In this document: piece after piece, positions 33,653 through 42,468 of the stretch | How the letters are laid out: each line of letters starts with the position of its first letter | Position numbering within the stretch: the first letter of the stretch is position 1 | From: Desulfovibrio subterraneus | GTDB lineage: Bacteria > Desulfobacterota > Desulfovibrionia > Desulfovibrionales > Desulfovibrionaceae | Direction: 5' to 3' | Assembly (NCBI RefSeq): GCF_013340285.1 | Contig: NZ_BLVO01000016.1 | Location: 609,021-673,020 of the forward strand | DNA: 64,000 nt | The notes under the pieces: model-generated | Databases searched by the model: none | The model's input: only the letters and a program-made list of their open reading frames with translations | What the model was told of the DNA's origin: nothing | Made by a program: the position numbers and the translations under genes

Positions 33653-35749
33653 CTAAGACTTCAGGGAAAGGACAACGTCGAACATCTCGTTCGCTGTCTG
33701 AATGAGCTGGGCCGCTGCCTGATAAGACTGCTGGTAGCGCGTGAGGTTGGCGTATTCTTCGTCGAGGTTTACGCCGGAAACCTCCTGCTGCATGGAGTCC
33801 AGCTGTTTGGCCATTGAGCTTGAGTAGGTGTAACTGCGCGAGGCTGTGTCCATGTCCGTGCCGACCTTGGAAACCAGGGAGTGCAGATGCTCGCTCAGGG
33901 TCTGCGAGGCGGAAGAGTGAATGGAGTCGACGGTGACGTCTTTCTCCGCAAGATCGGTCATGGCAAGGGCGTTGGTGTTGTCGCCCGATGCGACAAGGCC
34001 CGTGCCGTCCACCACGCTGGCATTGATACGCCCCGTGTTGGCCAGAACACGCGCATCGACCTGCACATCCGAAATGCCGTTGCCGGAGAAAAAGGTGTTC
34101 ATGCCCGTGGCGGCCAGAATGCCTGTTGTGTCACCCGCAAACTCGAACTGCACGCCGTCTGCTGCCTTTAGAGAGATGCGCCCGTCCGTGACGGAGGCGT
34201 TGATCTGCCCGGGGAAGGTGGCGTTTATGGCGGCGGCCACATCGTTCAGGGAGTGCTGGGAAGGATCAAAGCTGCTGAGTCCGGGGGGGACGATGGAGCT
34301 GAAATCCACGGCGGTGGTGCCGAGCGGATCGCCCGTGGTCTTGTCGTACAGGGCAAGGGAAATGCCACCTGCGGTAAGTCTGTCCGCAAAGGTGAGCTGC
34401 GTGTCCCCGAGGGGGATTGATGCGTCGTTGACCTTGTTGCCTGCCTGCACATTGGCATAATGCTCGGTGCCTGCGCCCTGACTGTGCTGGTAGTTGACCT
34501 GCCAGATCAGTTCCTTGGCCAAGGCATCCATCTCTTCCTTGTATGCGGTGATGGACTGGTCGCGCACCTGAAACAGCCCTGCAATGCTGCCGCTGCCGAG
34601 CCTGCCGTCGTCTGATGCAAAGGAATTGGCGTTGGGGCTGATGTTCACCTTGTCCGAGGTGGTCTTGTACCAGTACAGCCCGGACTTGGGCACGACATTG
34701 AATTCGTCGCCCACGGAAGCATCGTTAGTGGCTGCGGCGTTGGGATCGGTTGCGGAACCGAACCATACGGAAACGCCCTCAATGGAGACGCGGTTGTCGT
34801 AATCGCCTGCCGTGTAGGTGAGCTCGTTTCCGTTTTCATCCGTCAGCCATGTCTTGCCGCCATCCAGCGATACCCTGAACGTGGCTGCGCCTGCGGAGCC
34901 GTCCGTGGGGCCGGAGCTGACAAAGTCTATGGTCAGTTCGTTTGAGCCGGTACCTTCAAAATACACCTGTCCGTCATAGTTCGAGCCTGCGGTGAGCTGC
35001 TTGGAAGATTGCGGCCCCTCAAAGGCCAGCTTGTATGCGTGCGTGCCGTCTACCAGTGTCTGGCCGGATTGGGTGAGCACGGTATACTGGCCGTTTTCCT
35101 GATGGATGACATTCACGTCCAGCAGGGAAGAGAGCTGGCGCACGGCCAGGTCCATGGCGTCCTGCAGATCCGTGTTGGTAGAGTTGCCCACGATGCTCTT
35201 GTTGTATTCCGCAAGGGTGGCCATGAGCTGGTTGGCTGTATCTATCTGGTCGCTGAGTTCCGAATCGGCTGCCTCGCGTGCGGCGGTGAGCGAATCGTTC
35301 AGCGATCGTAACTGGTCGGAAAGCGTGGTGGCATATTCGGTCAGTTCGGTTCTGTAGGCATCGCTTGAGGCGTCCTGCGACAGGGCACCCATGCTGGTGA
35401 AGAACTGATCAAGGGCGGAGGAAATGCCGTAGTCTTTTTTTTCGTTGAACAGCTCTTCCACGCTGGAAAGGGAGCTTGCCTGCTGGCCCCAGTAGCTGGT
35501 TTCGCTGTTTGAGGCGAGGTACTGCTTTTCCACATAATAGTTGTAGTGGCGGGCAATCTCCTGCACGTCGGCCCCGTTTCCCATGTAGAGAGAGCGGAAG
35601 CGGAAGCTGTCCGAGGTGGCATAGGTGACGGTTTTCCGGCTGTAGCCCGGCGCATCGGCATTGGCGATGTTTTCGCCGGTGACGCTTATGCCCACCTGCG
35701 CGTTCATCAGGGCCTTTGTTCCCAGACTGTAGATTCCGTTCAATGTCAT
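33653..35749 (-). CDS. flgK: Hook-associated protein FlgK (HAP1)
   Basis: 698 residues. N-terminal LNGIYSLGTKALMNAQVGIS and the NIANADAPGYSRKTV signature of rod/hook proteins; C-terminal VSGVNLDEEYANLTRYQQSY and AAQLIQTANEMFDVVLSLKS. Joins hook to filament. A 199-bp gap with two strong hairpins separates it from the upstream flgE gene, which may start a separate or lower-level transcript. Confidence 0.95.
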   Translation of the reverse strand: MTLNGIYSLGTKALMNAQVGISVTGENIANADAPGYSRKTVTYATSDSFRFRSLYMGNGADVQEIARHYNYYVEKQYLASNSETSYWGQQASSLSSVEELFNEKKDYGISSALDQFFTSMGALSQDASSDAYRTELTEYATTLSDQLRSLNDSLTAAREAADSELSDQIDTANQLMATLAEYNKSIVGNSTNTDLQDAMDLAVRQLSSLLDVNVIHQENGQYTVLTQSGQTLVDGTHAYKLAFEGPQSSKQLTAGSNYDGQVYFEGTGSNELTIDFVSSGPTDGSAGAATFRVSLDGGKTWLTDENGNELTYTAGDYDNRVSIEGVSVWFGSATDPNAAATNDASVGDEFNVVPKSGLYWYKTTSDKVNISPNANSFASDDGRLGSGSIAGLFQVRDQSITAYKEEMDALAKELIWQVNYQHSQGAGTEHYANVQAGNKVNDASIPLGDTQLTFADRLTAGGISLALYDKTTGDPLGTTAVDFSSIVPPGLSSFDPSQHSLNDVAAAINATFPGQINASVTDGRISLKAADGVQFEFAGDTTGILAATGMNTFFSGNGISDVQVDARVLANTGRINASVVDGTGLVASGDNTNALAMTDLAEKDVTVDSIHSSASQTLSEHLHSLVSKVGTDMDTASRSYTYSSSMAKQLDSMQQEVSGVNLDEEYANLTRYQQSYQAAAQLIQTANEMFDVVLSLKS

Positions 35750-35794
35750 GGTGTCACCTCGTCATGGTGCCTGTGCGAAAATCGTTAAGGAGAA

Positions 35795-35940
35795 GCGCGC
35801 CGCCCGTGGCCTGTAAGCCGGGTACGGGGGAAACCGGGCGGCGCGCATCAGGGGAATGCAGGTGCCGGAAGAGCGTGACAGGTACCGTCTCCGGGCGGTG
35901 CAACACGGTTGTGCTGCTGTTCCGGACAGACCTGTCACGC
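35795..35940. other. Two long hairpins in the flgE-flgK gap
   Basis: GCGCGCCGCCCG (35795-35806) pairs perfectly with CGGGCGGCGCGC (35835-35846). GCGTGACAGGT (35873-35883) pairs perfectly with ACCTGTCACGC (35930-35940), enclosing 46 bases. Neither is followed by a T-run on the minus strand. They may stabilise flgE mRNA or reduce read-through into flgK. Confidence 0.7.
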
Positions 35941-35948
35941 CTTTTGGG

Positions 35949-37532
35949 TTATCGTTTGAGGGAGATGGCTTCCTGCAGCATGGAGTCGGCCGTGGTGATG
36001 ATCTTGGCGTTGGCCGAGTACCCGCGCTGCGTGGTGATGAGGCGGACCATCTCGGTGGACATGTCCACGTTGGATTGTTCCAGCGTGTTGGAGGCAATGG
36101 TGCCGTAGCTGGACGAGTTGGCCCTGCCGATACGGGCGGAGCCGGAATCGGAGCCTTCCGTATACAGGGTGCCGCCTTGCAGGATGAGCCCCTGCGGGTT
36201 GTTGAAGTCCGCAAGGCCCAGCACGAACAGGTCAACGATCTGCCCGTTTGAGTACTGGCCGCTGATAACGCCGTCGCGGCTGACCTCTATGCCCTGCAGG
36301 TAGCCGGTGGCATAGCCGTCCTGACTCTGGTCATAGGTGGAAGAGGCGGATGCGTATGCGGTGCTGGCTCCGGCAATCAGTTCCGGCGAGTCGAAGGTGT
36401 CGATGGCGCTGAAGTTGTTGCCTATGGCGGCGGCGTTGGACACCATGCCGGCGGCCCAGCCGGTGCCTTCGTTCCGCAGGCCCAGATTGAGTTCAATGTT
36501 GTGGGCGGCGGTGGCATCCGGGGTGCTCGCATTGGGCGAACCGGAGAAGTTGGCCGTGAAAACGGGGTAGCCGTCTTCCGAGAACTCTGCCGGTGTCCAG
36601 TTGGCAAGGTCGTGCAGATCGCCCGTGGCAGTGGAGCCGAGGGTGAACGCCGTCATGCCCTGCATGATGCCGGAAGAATTGAAGGTGAGCGTGCCGGTCA
36701 TGAGCAGGCCTGCTGCAGACGTGGTGTTGAGCTTCTGGCCGTCGATGATACGGCCGTCGTCGGCGGGGTCGCAGGTGACCACATATTCCCATACCTGCGA
36801 GCCACCGGCCTGGCTTGCCACGGCATCATCGCTGACCTTGTCGAAGTATACAGTCAGCTCATGGGCTGTTCCGGCTTCGTCATAGACAGTCATGGTGGTC
36901 TGGTAGCTGTACTGGCTGTCGCCCATGGGGCTCTCTGCCTGTCCGTCCCAGTCGTTGAAGACGGAGAAGAACGGATCGGCGGCATCGTTGTTCTTGTCTT
37001 CGGCAGCCTTGTTCAGGTTGACGGACAGGAAGACCGAAGACGTGGCCGAGGGCGGCGACTGGTATGAGGTAAGCTGCAGCGACGAGAGCGCGCCCTGTGT
37101 CTGCACCACGCCGTTGGCCTTGGTGGAGGCCGCATCCCAGCCCTGCACACGATAACCGTGTGCATCAACAAGGTAGCCGTACTGGTCGAACTGGAAGTTG
37201 CCCGCACGGGTGTAATACCGCTCGCCCGTGTTGGGGTTGTTGACCATGAAGAAGCCGTTGCCGCCGATGGCCACAGCCGTATCGCTGGTAGAGGACTCAT
37301 ACGAGCCCTGCGAGAAACTCTGGTAAATGGACGCCACAGTCGCGCCGTGACCAACCTGGCTGAGTCCGTTGGACGTGGAAACGGTGGAGTAGAACACGTC
37401 CTCGAACTGTGTGGTGGCCGATTTGTAGCCGATGGTGCTGGAGTTCGCGAGGTTGTTGCCTATGACCGACATAGCCTGACTGTGTACCGTCAGGCCGGAG
37501 ATGCCCGCGTACATGGAACCGCTGATGCTCAT
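35949..37532 (-). CDS. flgE: Flagellar hook protein FlgE
   Basis: 527 residues. N-terminal MYAGISGLTVHSQAMSVIGN and NLANSSTIGYKSATTQFEDV are the rod/hook signature; GGNGFFMVNNPNTGERYYTR is the FlgE D1 entry; C-terminal NVDMSTEMVRLITTQRGYSA and NAKIITTADSMLQEAISLKR. Builds the flexible hook. It follows flgD by 24 bases, whose product is the hook cap. Confidence 0.96.
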   Translation of the reverse strand: MSISGSMYAGISGLTVHSQAMSVIGNNLANSSTIGYKSATTQFEDVFYSTVSTSNGLSQVGHGATVASIYQSFSQGSYESSTSDTAVAIGGNGFFMVNNPNTGERYYTRAGNFQFDQYGYLVDAHGYRVQGWDAASTKANGVVQTQGALSSLQLTSYQSPPSATSSVFLSVNLNKAAEDKNNDAADPFFSVFNDWDGQAESPMGDSQYSYQTTMTVYDEAGTAHELTVYFDKVSDDAVASQAGGSQVWEYVVTCDPADDGRIIDGQKLNTTSAAGLLMTGTLTFNSSGIMQGMTAFTLGSTATGDLHDLANWTPAEFSEDGYPVFTANFSGSPNASTPDATAAHNIELNLGLRNEGTGWAAGMVSNAAAIGNNFSAIDTFDSPELIAGASTAYASASSTYDQSQDGYATGYLQGIEVSRDGVISGQYSNGQIVDLFVLGLADFNNPQGLILQGGTLYTEGSDSGSARIGRANSSSYGTIASNTLEQSNVDMSTEMVRLITTQRGYSANAKIITTADSMLQEAISLKR

Positions 37533-37556
37533 GATGATGCCTCCCGGTGTGACGGG

Positions 37557-38288
37557 TTACTGAAGGGTTTCGGAATCTTCCGAATCTGAGGAGCCTGAGC
37601 CGGAATCTGACGAACCGGAGGAGCCGACAATCTTGCTGACGTACATGAGCTCGACAGTGCGGCCGTCGCCCAGTTCAAGCACCGTGGTGCCGTTGGAGCT
37701 GGAGATGCCTGTTACGGTGCCGGAAACCTCAGAGGCCACGTAGACGCTTTCGCCGTCGGCGTCGTAGGCTTCAAAGCCCACGGTGTAGGTGCCGTTGGCG
37801 GCCTTGCTGCCGTTGGTCTTGAGCCCGTTCCACGTGAAGGTGGTTTCTTCGCCGCCTTCAGCGGAGCCGAGGTCCACAGTGGCAACCACGTCGCCGTCTT
37901 CGTTGTAGATGTGCGCCTTGATCGATTCGCAGTCGCTGGCGGGAGTGAGGTAGACGTCTGTGCAGCCCGAGTCGCTCTTGGAAATGGAGTAGCCCGCGGC
38001 AACGATTTCCTTGCCGATGTAAGACACTGCACTGTTCACAGTGAGCATGCTCAGGGCGCTGATGGCGGAGGTCATGCTCTCGTTCATGGTCTGCAGCTCT
38101 TCAAGGCTGGAGAACTGGGCGAGCTCCGCAATCATTTCGGCATCCTCTACGGGGTTCAGGGGGTCCTGATTCTGCATCTGCGCCAGCAGCAGGGTCAGGA
38201 AATCTGCCTGCCCAAGCTCTGAAGAAGCGCTTTCCGTAGTGGCTGCGTATGACGCATTGTTGTATGTTGTTGCGTCAATGTATGACAT
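37557..38288 (-). CDS. flgD: Hook-capping protein FlgD
   Basis: 243 residues. The N-terminal block GQADFLTLLLAQMQNQDPLN followed by PVEDAEMIAELAQFSSLEEL is diagnostic. The C-terminal half has the FlgD Ig-like/Tudor region (FTWNGLKTNGSKAANGTYTV). The last about 22 residues are an unusual Ser/Gly/Asp/Glu-rich tail, longer than in typical FlgD. It scaffolds hook assembly and is then released. 27 bases after the small cysteine-motif gene. Confidence 0.95.
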   Translation of the reverse strand: MSYIDATTYNNASYAATTESASSELGQADFLTLLLAQMQNQDPLNPVEDAEMIAELAQFSSLEELQTMNESMTSAISALSMLTVNSAVSYIGKEIVAAGYSISKSDSGCTDVYLTPASDCESIKAHIYNEDGDVVATVDLGSAEGGEETTFTWNGLKTNGSKAANGTYTVGFEAYDADGESVYVASEVSGTVTGISSSNGTTVLELGDGRTVELMYVSKIVGSSGSSDSGSGSSDSEDSETLQ

Positions 38289-38315
38289 GTCTTACCTCTC
38301 AGGCCGTTGATGTAA

Positions 38316-38549
38316 CTACATTGTTTCCCGAATGCAGATGCGCAGTTCGAGAATGTCTGTTCTGCAGTCTCGGCATGCCGCCATGTGATTTTCAAAACTT
38401 TTTCTGAGTTTTGCAGGGAGCATTTTGTCAATGTAACCGGCTACATCGTTGTAGCCGGGGCAAAAAGTTGAATTTCTGGATAATCCTTCATCCATGGACC
38501 CGCCCCACATTTCAATTCCGGAATCATAAAGAGAGTGCTTGTTCTTCAT
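38316..38549 (-). CDS. Small zf-HC2-like protein, possible soluble anti-sigma factor
   Basis: 77 residues from ATG 38549 (AGGAAC upstream); a longer frame to 38678 is low complexity and unlikely. The segment YIDKMLPAKLRKSFENHMAA followed by CRDCRTDILEL contains H-x3-C-x2-C, the zinc-binding core of ZAS-type anti-sigma factors. There is no membrane helix. It leads the flgD-flgE operon and the genome segment also encodes an ECF-like sigma factor at 28416-29045, so it could be its partner. Known anti-sigma of flagella (FlgM) is unrelated. The role is inferred. Confidence 0.68.
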   Translation of the reverse strand: MKNKHSLYDSGIEMWGGSMDEGLSRNSTFCPGYNDVAGYIDKMLPAKLRKSFENHMAACRDCRTDILELRICIRETM

Positions 38550-38893
38550 GAAGGCGTTCCTGTTTGTTTGAATTCGTTTGTTATAGATACGAGTGGGGGA
38601 GTGCTGTTTATCCATTAAGAAATGGTAATGTATTGCAAATGTATGCAATGCTTTGTTGTGCTTTCTTGTGGAATGCAAAGCAGCGTAAAGAAGAAGGGGT
38701 TGGGAGTTGGGGAATGCTGCAGAATGCTCGGAATGTTGCGGAGGGCAGCATGTGCCAAGGCGATATTAGAGAAGAGCGGGTGTTGCTGAGAGCTGCGTGT
38801 TGCCAGCTTTGTCAGGGATAAGGAGAGGGCTGCGGGAAGACAGGACAAGCCGGACAGAAACGGGAGCGCCCGCCGGAATGACCCGAAGACATA
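38550..38893 (-). other. Upstream region of the flagellar operon
   Basis: No convincing gene. An 85-codon plus-strand frame (38564-38821) has atypical composition and no family resemblance. The stretch 38630-38760 has repeated GAATG(C/T)T and TGCAATG words and is AT-rich near 38590-38650, where a promoter for the minus-strand operon probably lies (TATAAC near 38581-38586 on the minus strand). No sigma-54 GG-N10-GC pair was found. Confidence 0.4.
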
Positions 38894-38927
38894 AAAAAGG
38901 GCCCGAACATGTGTTCGGGCCCTTTCA
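38893..38927. terminator. Bidirectional terminator
   Basis: AAAAAAGGGCCCGAACA-TG-TGTTCGGGCCCTTT: 11-bp stem with A-tract before and T residues after. It directly precedes repeat copy C and can end the hypD transcript on the minus strand. Confidence 0.85.
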
Positions 38928-38929
38928 GG

Positions 38930-39060
38930 GGAATGACAAACCGTTGTTTTCAGTAAAACCTTATCCCCGTTAAGCTGGGGCGGAAGCCAAAAAACAGAAT
39001 CTCATCGCTTGCGCGGGGTGCAGGGGGATCATCCCCTGCTCGTCGAAGACAAAAAACTCA
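38930..39060 (+). repeat. Dispersed intergenic element, diverged copy C
   Basis: GGGAATGACAAACCGTTGTT, CCCGTTAAGCTGGGG, CATCGCTTGCGCGGGGTGCA and ATCCCCTGC, with an A-rich end. The same order of blocks as copies A and B but more diverged. It begins three bases after the terminator hairpin. Confidence 0.7.
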
Positions 39061-39102
39061 AAACAGTTCAGCCAGCGGCAGGCTCGAAATATGGCTGCCG
39101 TG

Positions 39103-41463
39103 CTACCCCAGTTCCTGCTCGGTGCGGCTGATAATTTCTTCCTGATGGTCGGCATCCAGATCGACAAAGTAGTCGCTGTAGCCCGCCACGCGTACGAGCA
39201 GGTTGCGGTATTCATCCGGAGTTGCCTGTGCCTTGCGCAGGGTCTCCGTATCCACCACGTTGAACTGGATGTGATGGCCGTTCATGGCAAAGTATGAGCG
39301 GATGAGCCTGACGAGCTTGTCGAGATCTGCGTCACCGGCGAGCACGCTGGGCAGGAACCGCTGGTTCAGCAGGGTGCCGCCGGACTTTATCTGGTCCATC
39401 TTGCTCAGCGATTTCACCACCGCTGTGGGGCCGTTGCGGTCTGCCCCGTGCGAGGGCGAGGTGCCATCGGATTCGGGCAGTTGGGCATAGCGACCGTTGG
39501 GCGTTGCTCCCAGCATCTTGCCGAAATAGACATGGCAGGTGGTGGAGAGCATGTTCAGGTGGTACACGCTGCCCTTGGTGTTGGGCTTGCCGTCTATGGT
39601 GTTGTAGAGCGAATCGTACACACGGCGCATGATGTTGTCTGCGCGGTCGTCGTCGTTGCCGAAGAAGGGCGTTTTGTTCCACAGGCGCAGGCGCAGGGCC
39701 TCGTGTCCTTCAAAGTTGGCGGCAAGGGCTTCGAGCAGGATGCGCATGCTCACCTTTTTCTGCTCGAACACATGGGTTCTTATGGCGGAAAGGCTGTCCG
39801 TGACCGTGCCTATGCCGCAGCACTGAATGTAGTTGGTGTTGTAGCGCGGGCCGCCGTCATAGTAGTCGCGGCCATTTTCGATGCAGTCGCGAATGACCAC
39901 GGAAAGGAACGGGGCGGGCGAATGCGCGGCGTACATGCGCTCTATGTAATTGTTTACGCGGATCTTCAGGTCCACCACATATTCAAGCTGGCGGCTGAAG
40001 GCGGTGTAGAGTTCCTCGAAATCACGGAATTCCCGGGCATCGCCGGTTTCCGGCCCCACACGCTTGCCTGTGAGCGGGTCCACCCCGTTGTTCAGGGCAA
40101 CTTCCAGCACTTTTGGCACGTTCAGGTATCCGGTGAGGATGTAAGCTTCCTTGCCGAATGAGCCTGTTTCTATGCAGCCGCTTGTGCCGCCTTCGCGGGC
40201 ATCTTCCACGCTTTTTCCCACACGTATCTGCTGCATGACCACGGTATCCGTGTTGAACACGCTGGGGTAGCCGTAGCCCTTGCGGATGACCCTGGCTGCC
40301 GCCTTGAGGAAGCGGTCCGGTGTCTGGCTGCTTACATGTACGCTGGGCTGGGGCTGCAGCAGGTGCAGGTCATCCACCACTTCGAGAATGAGGTAGGAGA
40401 CTTCGCTCACGCCATCGGTGCCGTCGCGTTTGAGCCCGCCGAGGTTGATCTGGGTAAAGTCGTTGTAGGTGCCGCTTTCCTTGGCGGTTACGCCCACCTT
40501 GGGCGGTGCGGGATGGTTGTTCACCTTGATCCAGAAGCAGCTGAGCAGCTCCTTTGCCGCATCGCGGGTGAGGGTGCCGTCTGCAATGCCCGCCTCGTAG
40601 AAGGGGGCGAGGTGCTGGTCAAGATGCCCTGGACTCATGGCGTCCCAGCCGTTCAGCTCGGTGATGGTGCCAAGGTGCACGAACCAGTACATCTGCAACG
40701 CTTCGTGGAAGGTGCGGGGAGCGTTGGCAGGCACATGGCGGCAGACCGAGGCCATGTGAAGCATCTCGGCCTTGCGTGCGGGGTCTGCTTCCGTCTGTGC
40801 CATCTGTTCGGCAAGGTCCGCGTGGCGGTGGGCAAACAGGATGACCGCATCGCAGGCAATATCCATGGCCTTCAGCTGGTCGGCGCGGGCTGCGGCGTGC
40901 GGGTCGTTCAGGTAGTCCAGACGGGCAATGCGGTCCGCTATGTGGGCCTTGAGTTCATTGAGTCCGGTTTCGTAGATCATGCCGTCCAGCGCGGTGTGGC
41001 CGGGGGCACGCTGTTCCATGAATTCGGTGAACAGGCCGGATTCGTAAGCATCGCGCCATTCCTGCGGCACATGGGCAAATACGCGGTCGCGCATGGACCG
41101 CCCCTGCCAGTAGGGGATGACCTCGCGCTCATAGGTGGCGATATCTTCTTCGGCCACTGTGTAGTGGGCCATTTCGCGGCTGTTGAGAATGCGCAGGTCT
41201 TCTGCGGAATGGCAGGTAAGCTCTGGGAACGTGGGAACAACCTTGGGCGCGGGACCGCGCTCGCCCACGATGAGTTCGCCGGGGCCGATGTAGATGGTCT
41301 TGCGCTCGCACAGGTGCCTGAAGAACATGGCCCGCAGCACAGGCAGCGGGTGCTTGCCGTATTCCGCCTTGTAGAATGCGGTTTCGAGCAATGCCCGTTC
41401 TATGGAGATGGCGGGCTTTGCCTCAAAGCTCTCTTTGCGCAGATTCCAGATTCGCTGATTCAC
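39103..41463 (-). CDS. hypD: Glycyl-radical enzyme, trans-4-hydroxy-L-proline dehydratase type (HypD)
   Basis: 786 residues. The active loop GTSGCIETGSFGKEAY has Cys430 and Glu432, and the glycyl loop RVAGYS has Gly761. Separation (331 residues) and length agree with the values I remember for Clostridioides difficile HypD (Cys434, Gly765, 789 residues), and the GCIETGSFGKEAYILTGY block is the HypD type, unlike CutC (GCVEP). The product pyrroline-5-carboxylate would be reduced to proline by ProC, which is not in the window. Start is GTG 41463 behind AGGAGG. Related uncharacterised dehydratases cannot be excluded. Confidence 0.85.
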   Translation of the reverse strand: MNQRIWNLRKESFEAKPAISIERALLETAFYKAEYGKHPLPVLRAMFFRHLCERKTIYIGPGELIVGERGPAPKVVPTFPELTCHSAEDLRILNSREMAHYTVAEEDIATYEREVIPYWQGRSMRDRVFAHVPQEWRDAYESGLFTEFMEQRAPGHTALDGMIYETGLNELKAHIADRIARLDYLNDPHAAARADQLKAMDIACDAVILFAHRHADLAEQMAQTEADPARKAEMLHMASVCRHVPANAPRTFHEALQMYWFVHLGTITELNGWDAMSPGHLDQHLAPFYEAGIADGTLTRDAAKELLSCFWIKVNNHPAPPKVGVTAKESGTYNDFTQINLGGLKRDGTDGVSEVSYLILEVVDDLHLLQPQPSVHVSSQTPDRFLKAAARVIRKGYGYPSVFNTDTVVMQQIRVGKSVEDAREGGTSGCIETGSFGKEAYILTGYLNVPKVLEVALNNGVDPLTGKRVGPETGDAREFRDFEELYTAFSRQLEYVVDLKIRVNNYIERMYAAHSPAPFLSVVIRDCIENGRDYYDGGPRYNTNYIQCCGIGTVTDSLSAIRTHVFEQKKVSMRILLEALAANFEGHEALRLRLWNKTPFFGNDDDRADNIMRRVYDSLYNTIDGKPNTKGSVYHLNMLSTTCHVYFGKMLGATPNGRYAQLPESDGTSPSHGADRNGPTAVVKSLSKMDQIKSGGTLLNQRFLPSVLAGDADLDKLVRLIRSYFAMNGHHIQFNVVDTETLRKAQATPDEYRNLLVRVAGYSDYFVDLDADHQEEIISRTEQELG

Positions 41464-41464
41464 G

Positions 41465-42391
41465 CTAGCCTCCTATGCGGACCTTGAGCCCGTATCCTTC
41501 CAGAATGCGCACGGCGCGCTGCACGTCGGCGGGGTCGGATTTGGGGATGCCTGCCCCTTTGTATTCCATGCCCAGTTTGGCGTATTTGGCTTTTGCAATG
41601 CTGTGGTAAGGCAGCACGTCTATGCTCCTTACGCCGGGCAGTCCGGCGACAAAGGCCCCTGTGGCCTTCAAATTTTTGTCATCATCGTTGATGCCGGGTA
41701 TGAGAGGCAGCCGTATCTGCACAGGATGCCCCTGACGGGCCAGCGACTGCAGGTTCTGCAGAATCAGCTTGTTGGGTACGCCCGTCACCCTTTCATGTTG
41801 CGCCGTGTCCATGTGCTTGAGGTCGAAGAGAAAGAGGTCCGTCTCTTTGGCCACATGCAGCAGCAGGGTGTTCTCGGCAAAGCCGCTCGTATCCACCACA
41901 CGGTGCAGACCATGTTTTCCACAGCGGCGCAGCAGTTCGAGCAGAAACCCCGGCTGGGCCAGCGGTTCACCGCCGGAAAAGGTCACACCGCCCTGAGAAC
42001 CGTTGAAGAACACCTGATCCTTTTCAATGATCTCCAGCACGGCATCTGCATCCACTGTGCAGCCGGTCGTCTCGTGCGCCAGTGCGGGGCAGGTTTCCTC
42101 ACACATGCCGCAGGTGGTGCAGGCGGCATCGTTTCTGCGCGGTCCGGTGGGAGACATCTTGAGGGCGGCGTTGGGGCAAACCTCCATGCATTCACCGCAG
42201 CCCACGCATTTGTCCGGCACTGTCACCATGCGTATGTCATGGCTCAATCCTTCCGGATTGTGGCACCACCAGCACGACAGCGGGCAGCCCTTGAAGAACA
42301 CCGTGGTGCGCAGGTCCGGCCCGTCGTGAATGGCGTAACGCTTGATGGCGAAGATGGTTCCTTGCGTCTTGGCGGGGCACAGGCCGAGCAT
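41465..42391 (-). CDS. hypE: Glycyl-radical enzyme activase (HypE type)
   Basis: 308 residues. Radical SAM motif C36-x3-C40-x2-C43 in DLRTTVFFKGCPLSCWWCHN; two ferredoxin-type clusters in the insert (CVGCGECMEVCP and CTTCGMCEETCP); GGVTFSGGEPLAQP SAM-site stretch. The stop codon is one base before the dehydratase start and contains its ribosome site, so the two are tightly coupled. It activates the enzyme encoded at 39103-41463 rather than CutC, which has its own activase. Confidence 0.92.
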   Translation of the reverse strand: MLGLCPAKTQGTIFAIKRYAIHDGPDLRTTVFFKGCPLSCWWCHNPEGLSHDIRMVTVPDKCVGCGECMEVCPNAALKMSPTGPRRNDAACTTCGMCEETCPALAHETTGCTVDADAVLEIIEKDQVFFNGSQGGVTFSGGEPLAQPGFLLELLRRCGKHGLHRVVDTSGFAENTLLLHVAKETDLFLFDLKHMDTAQHERVTGVPNKLILQNLQSLARQGHPVQIRLPLIPGINDDDKNLKATGAFVAGLPGVRSIDVLPYHSIAKAKYAKLGMEYKGAGIPKSDPADVQRAVRILEGYGLKVRIGG

Positions 42392-42468
42392 GCGTATTAC
42401 TCCTTCATCAACTAGTAACAGCTACCAATAAAGGATAGCTCGTGCAACAGGAAAGTGCCCTTCTGCCT

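Noticed and set aside
38564-38821. An 85-codon plus-strand frame upstream of the flagellar operon
   Set aside because: No ribosome site, unnatural residue composition and no resemblance to known proteins; the region is better read as a promoter area.
42392-42468. Sigma-54 promoter for the hypE-hypD operon (GGGCAC ... TTGCAC on the minus strand)
   Set aside because: The GG-to-GC spacing is two bases longer than the fixed 10-base spacing these promoters need.
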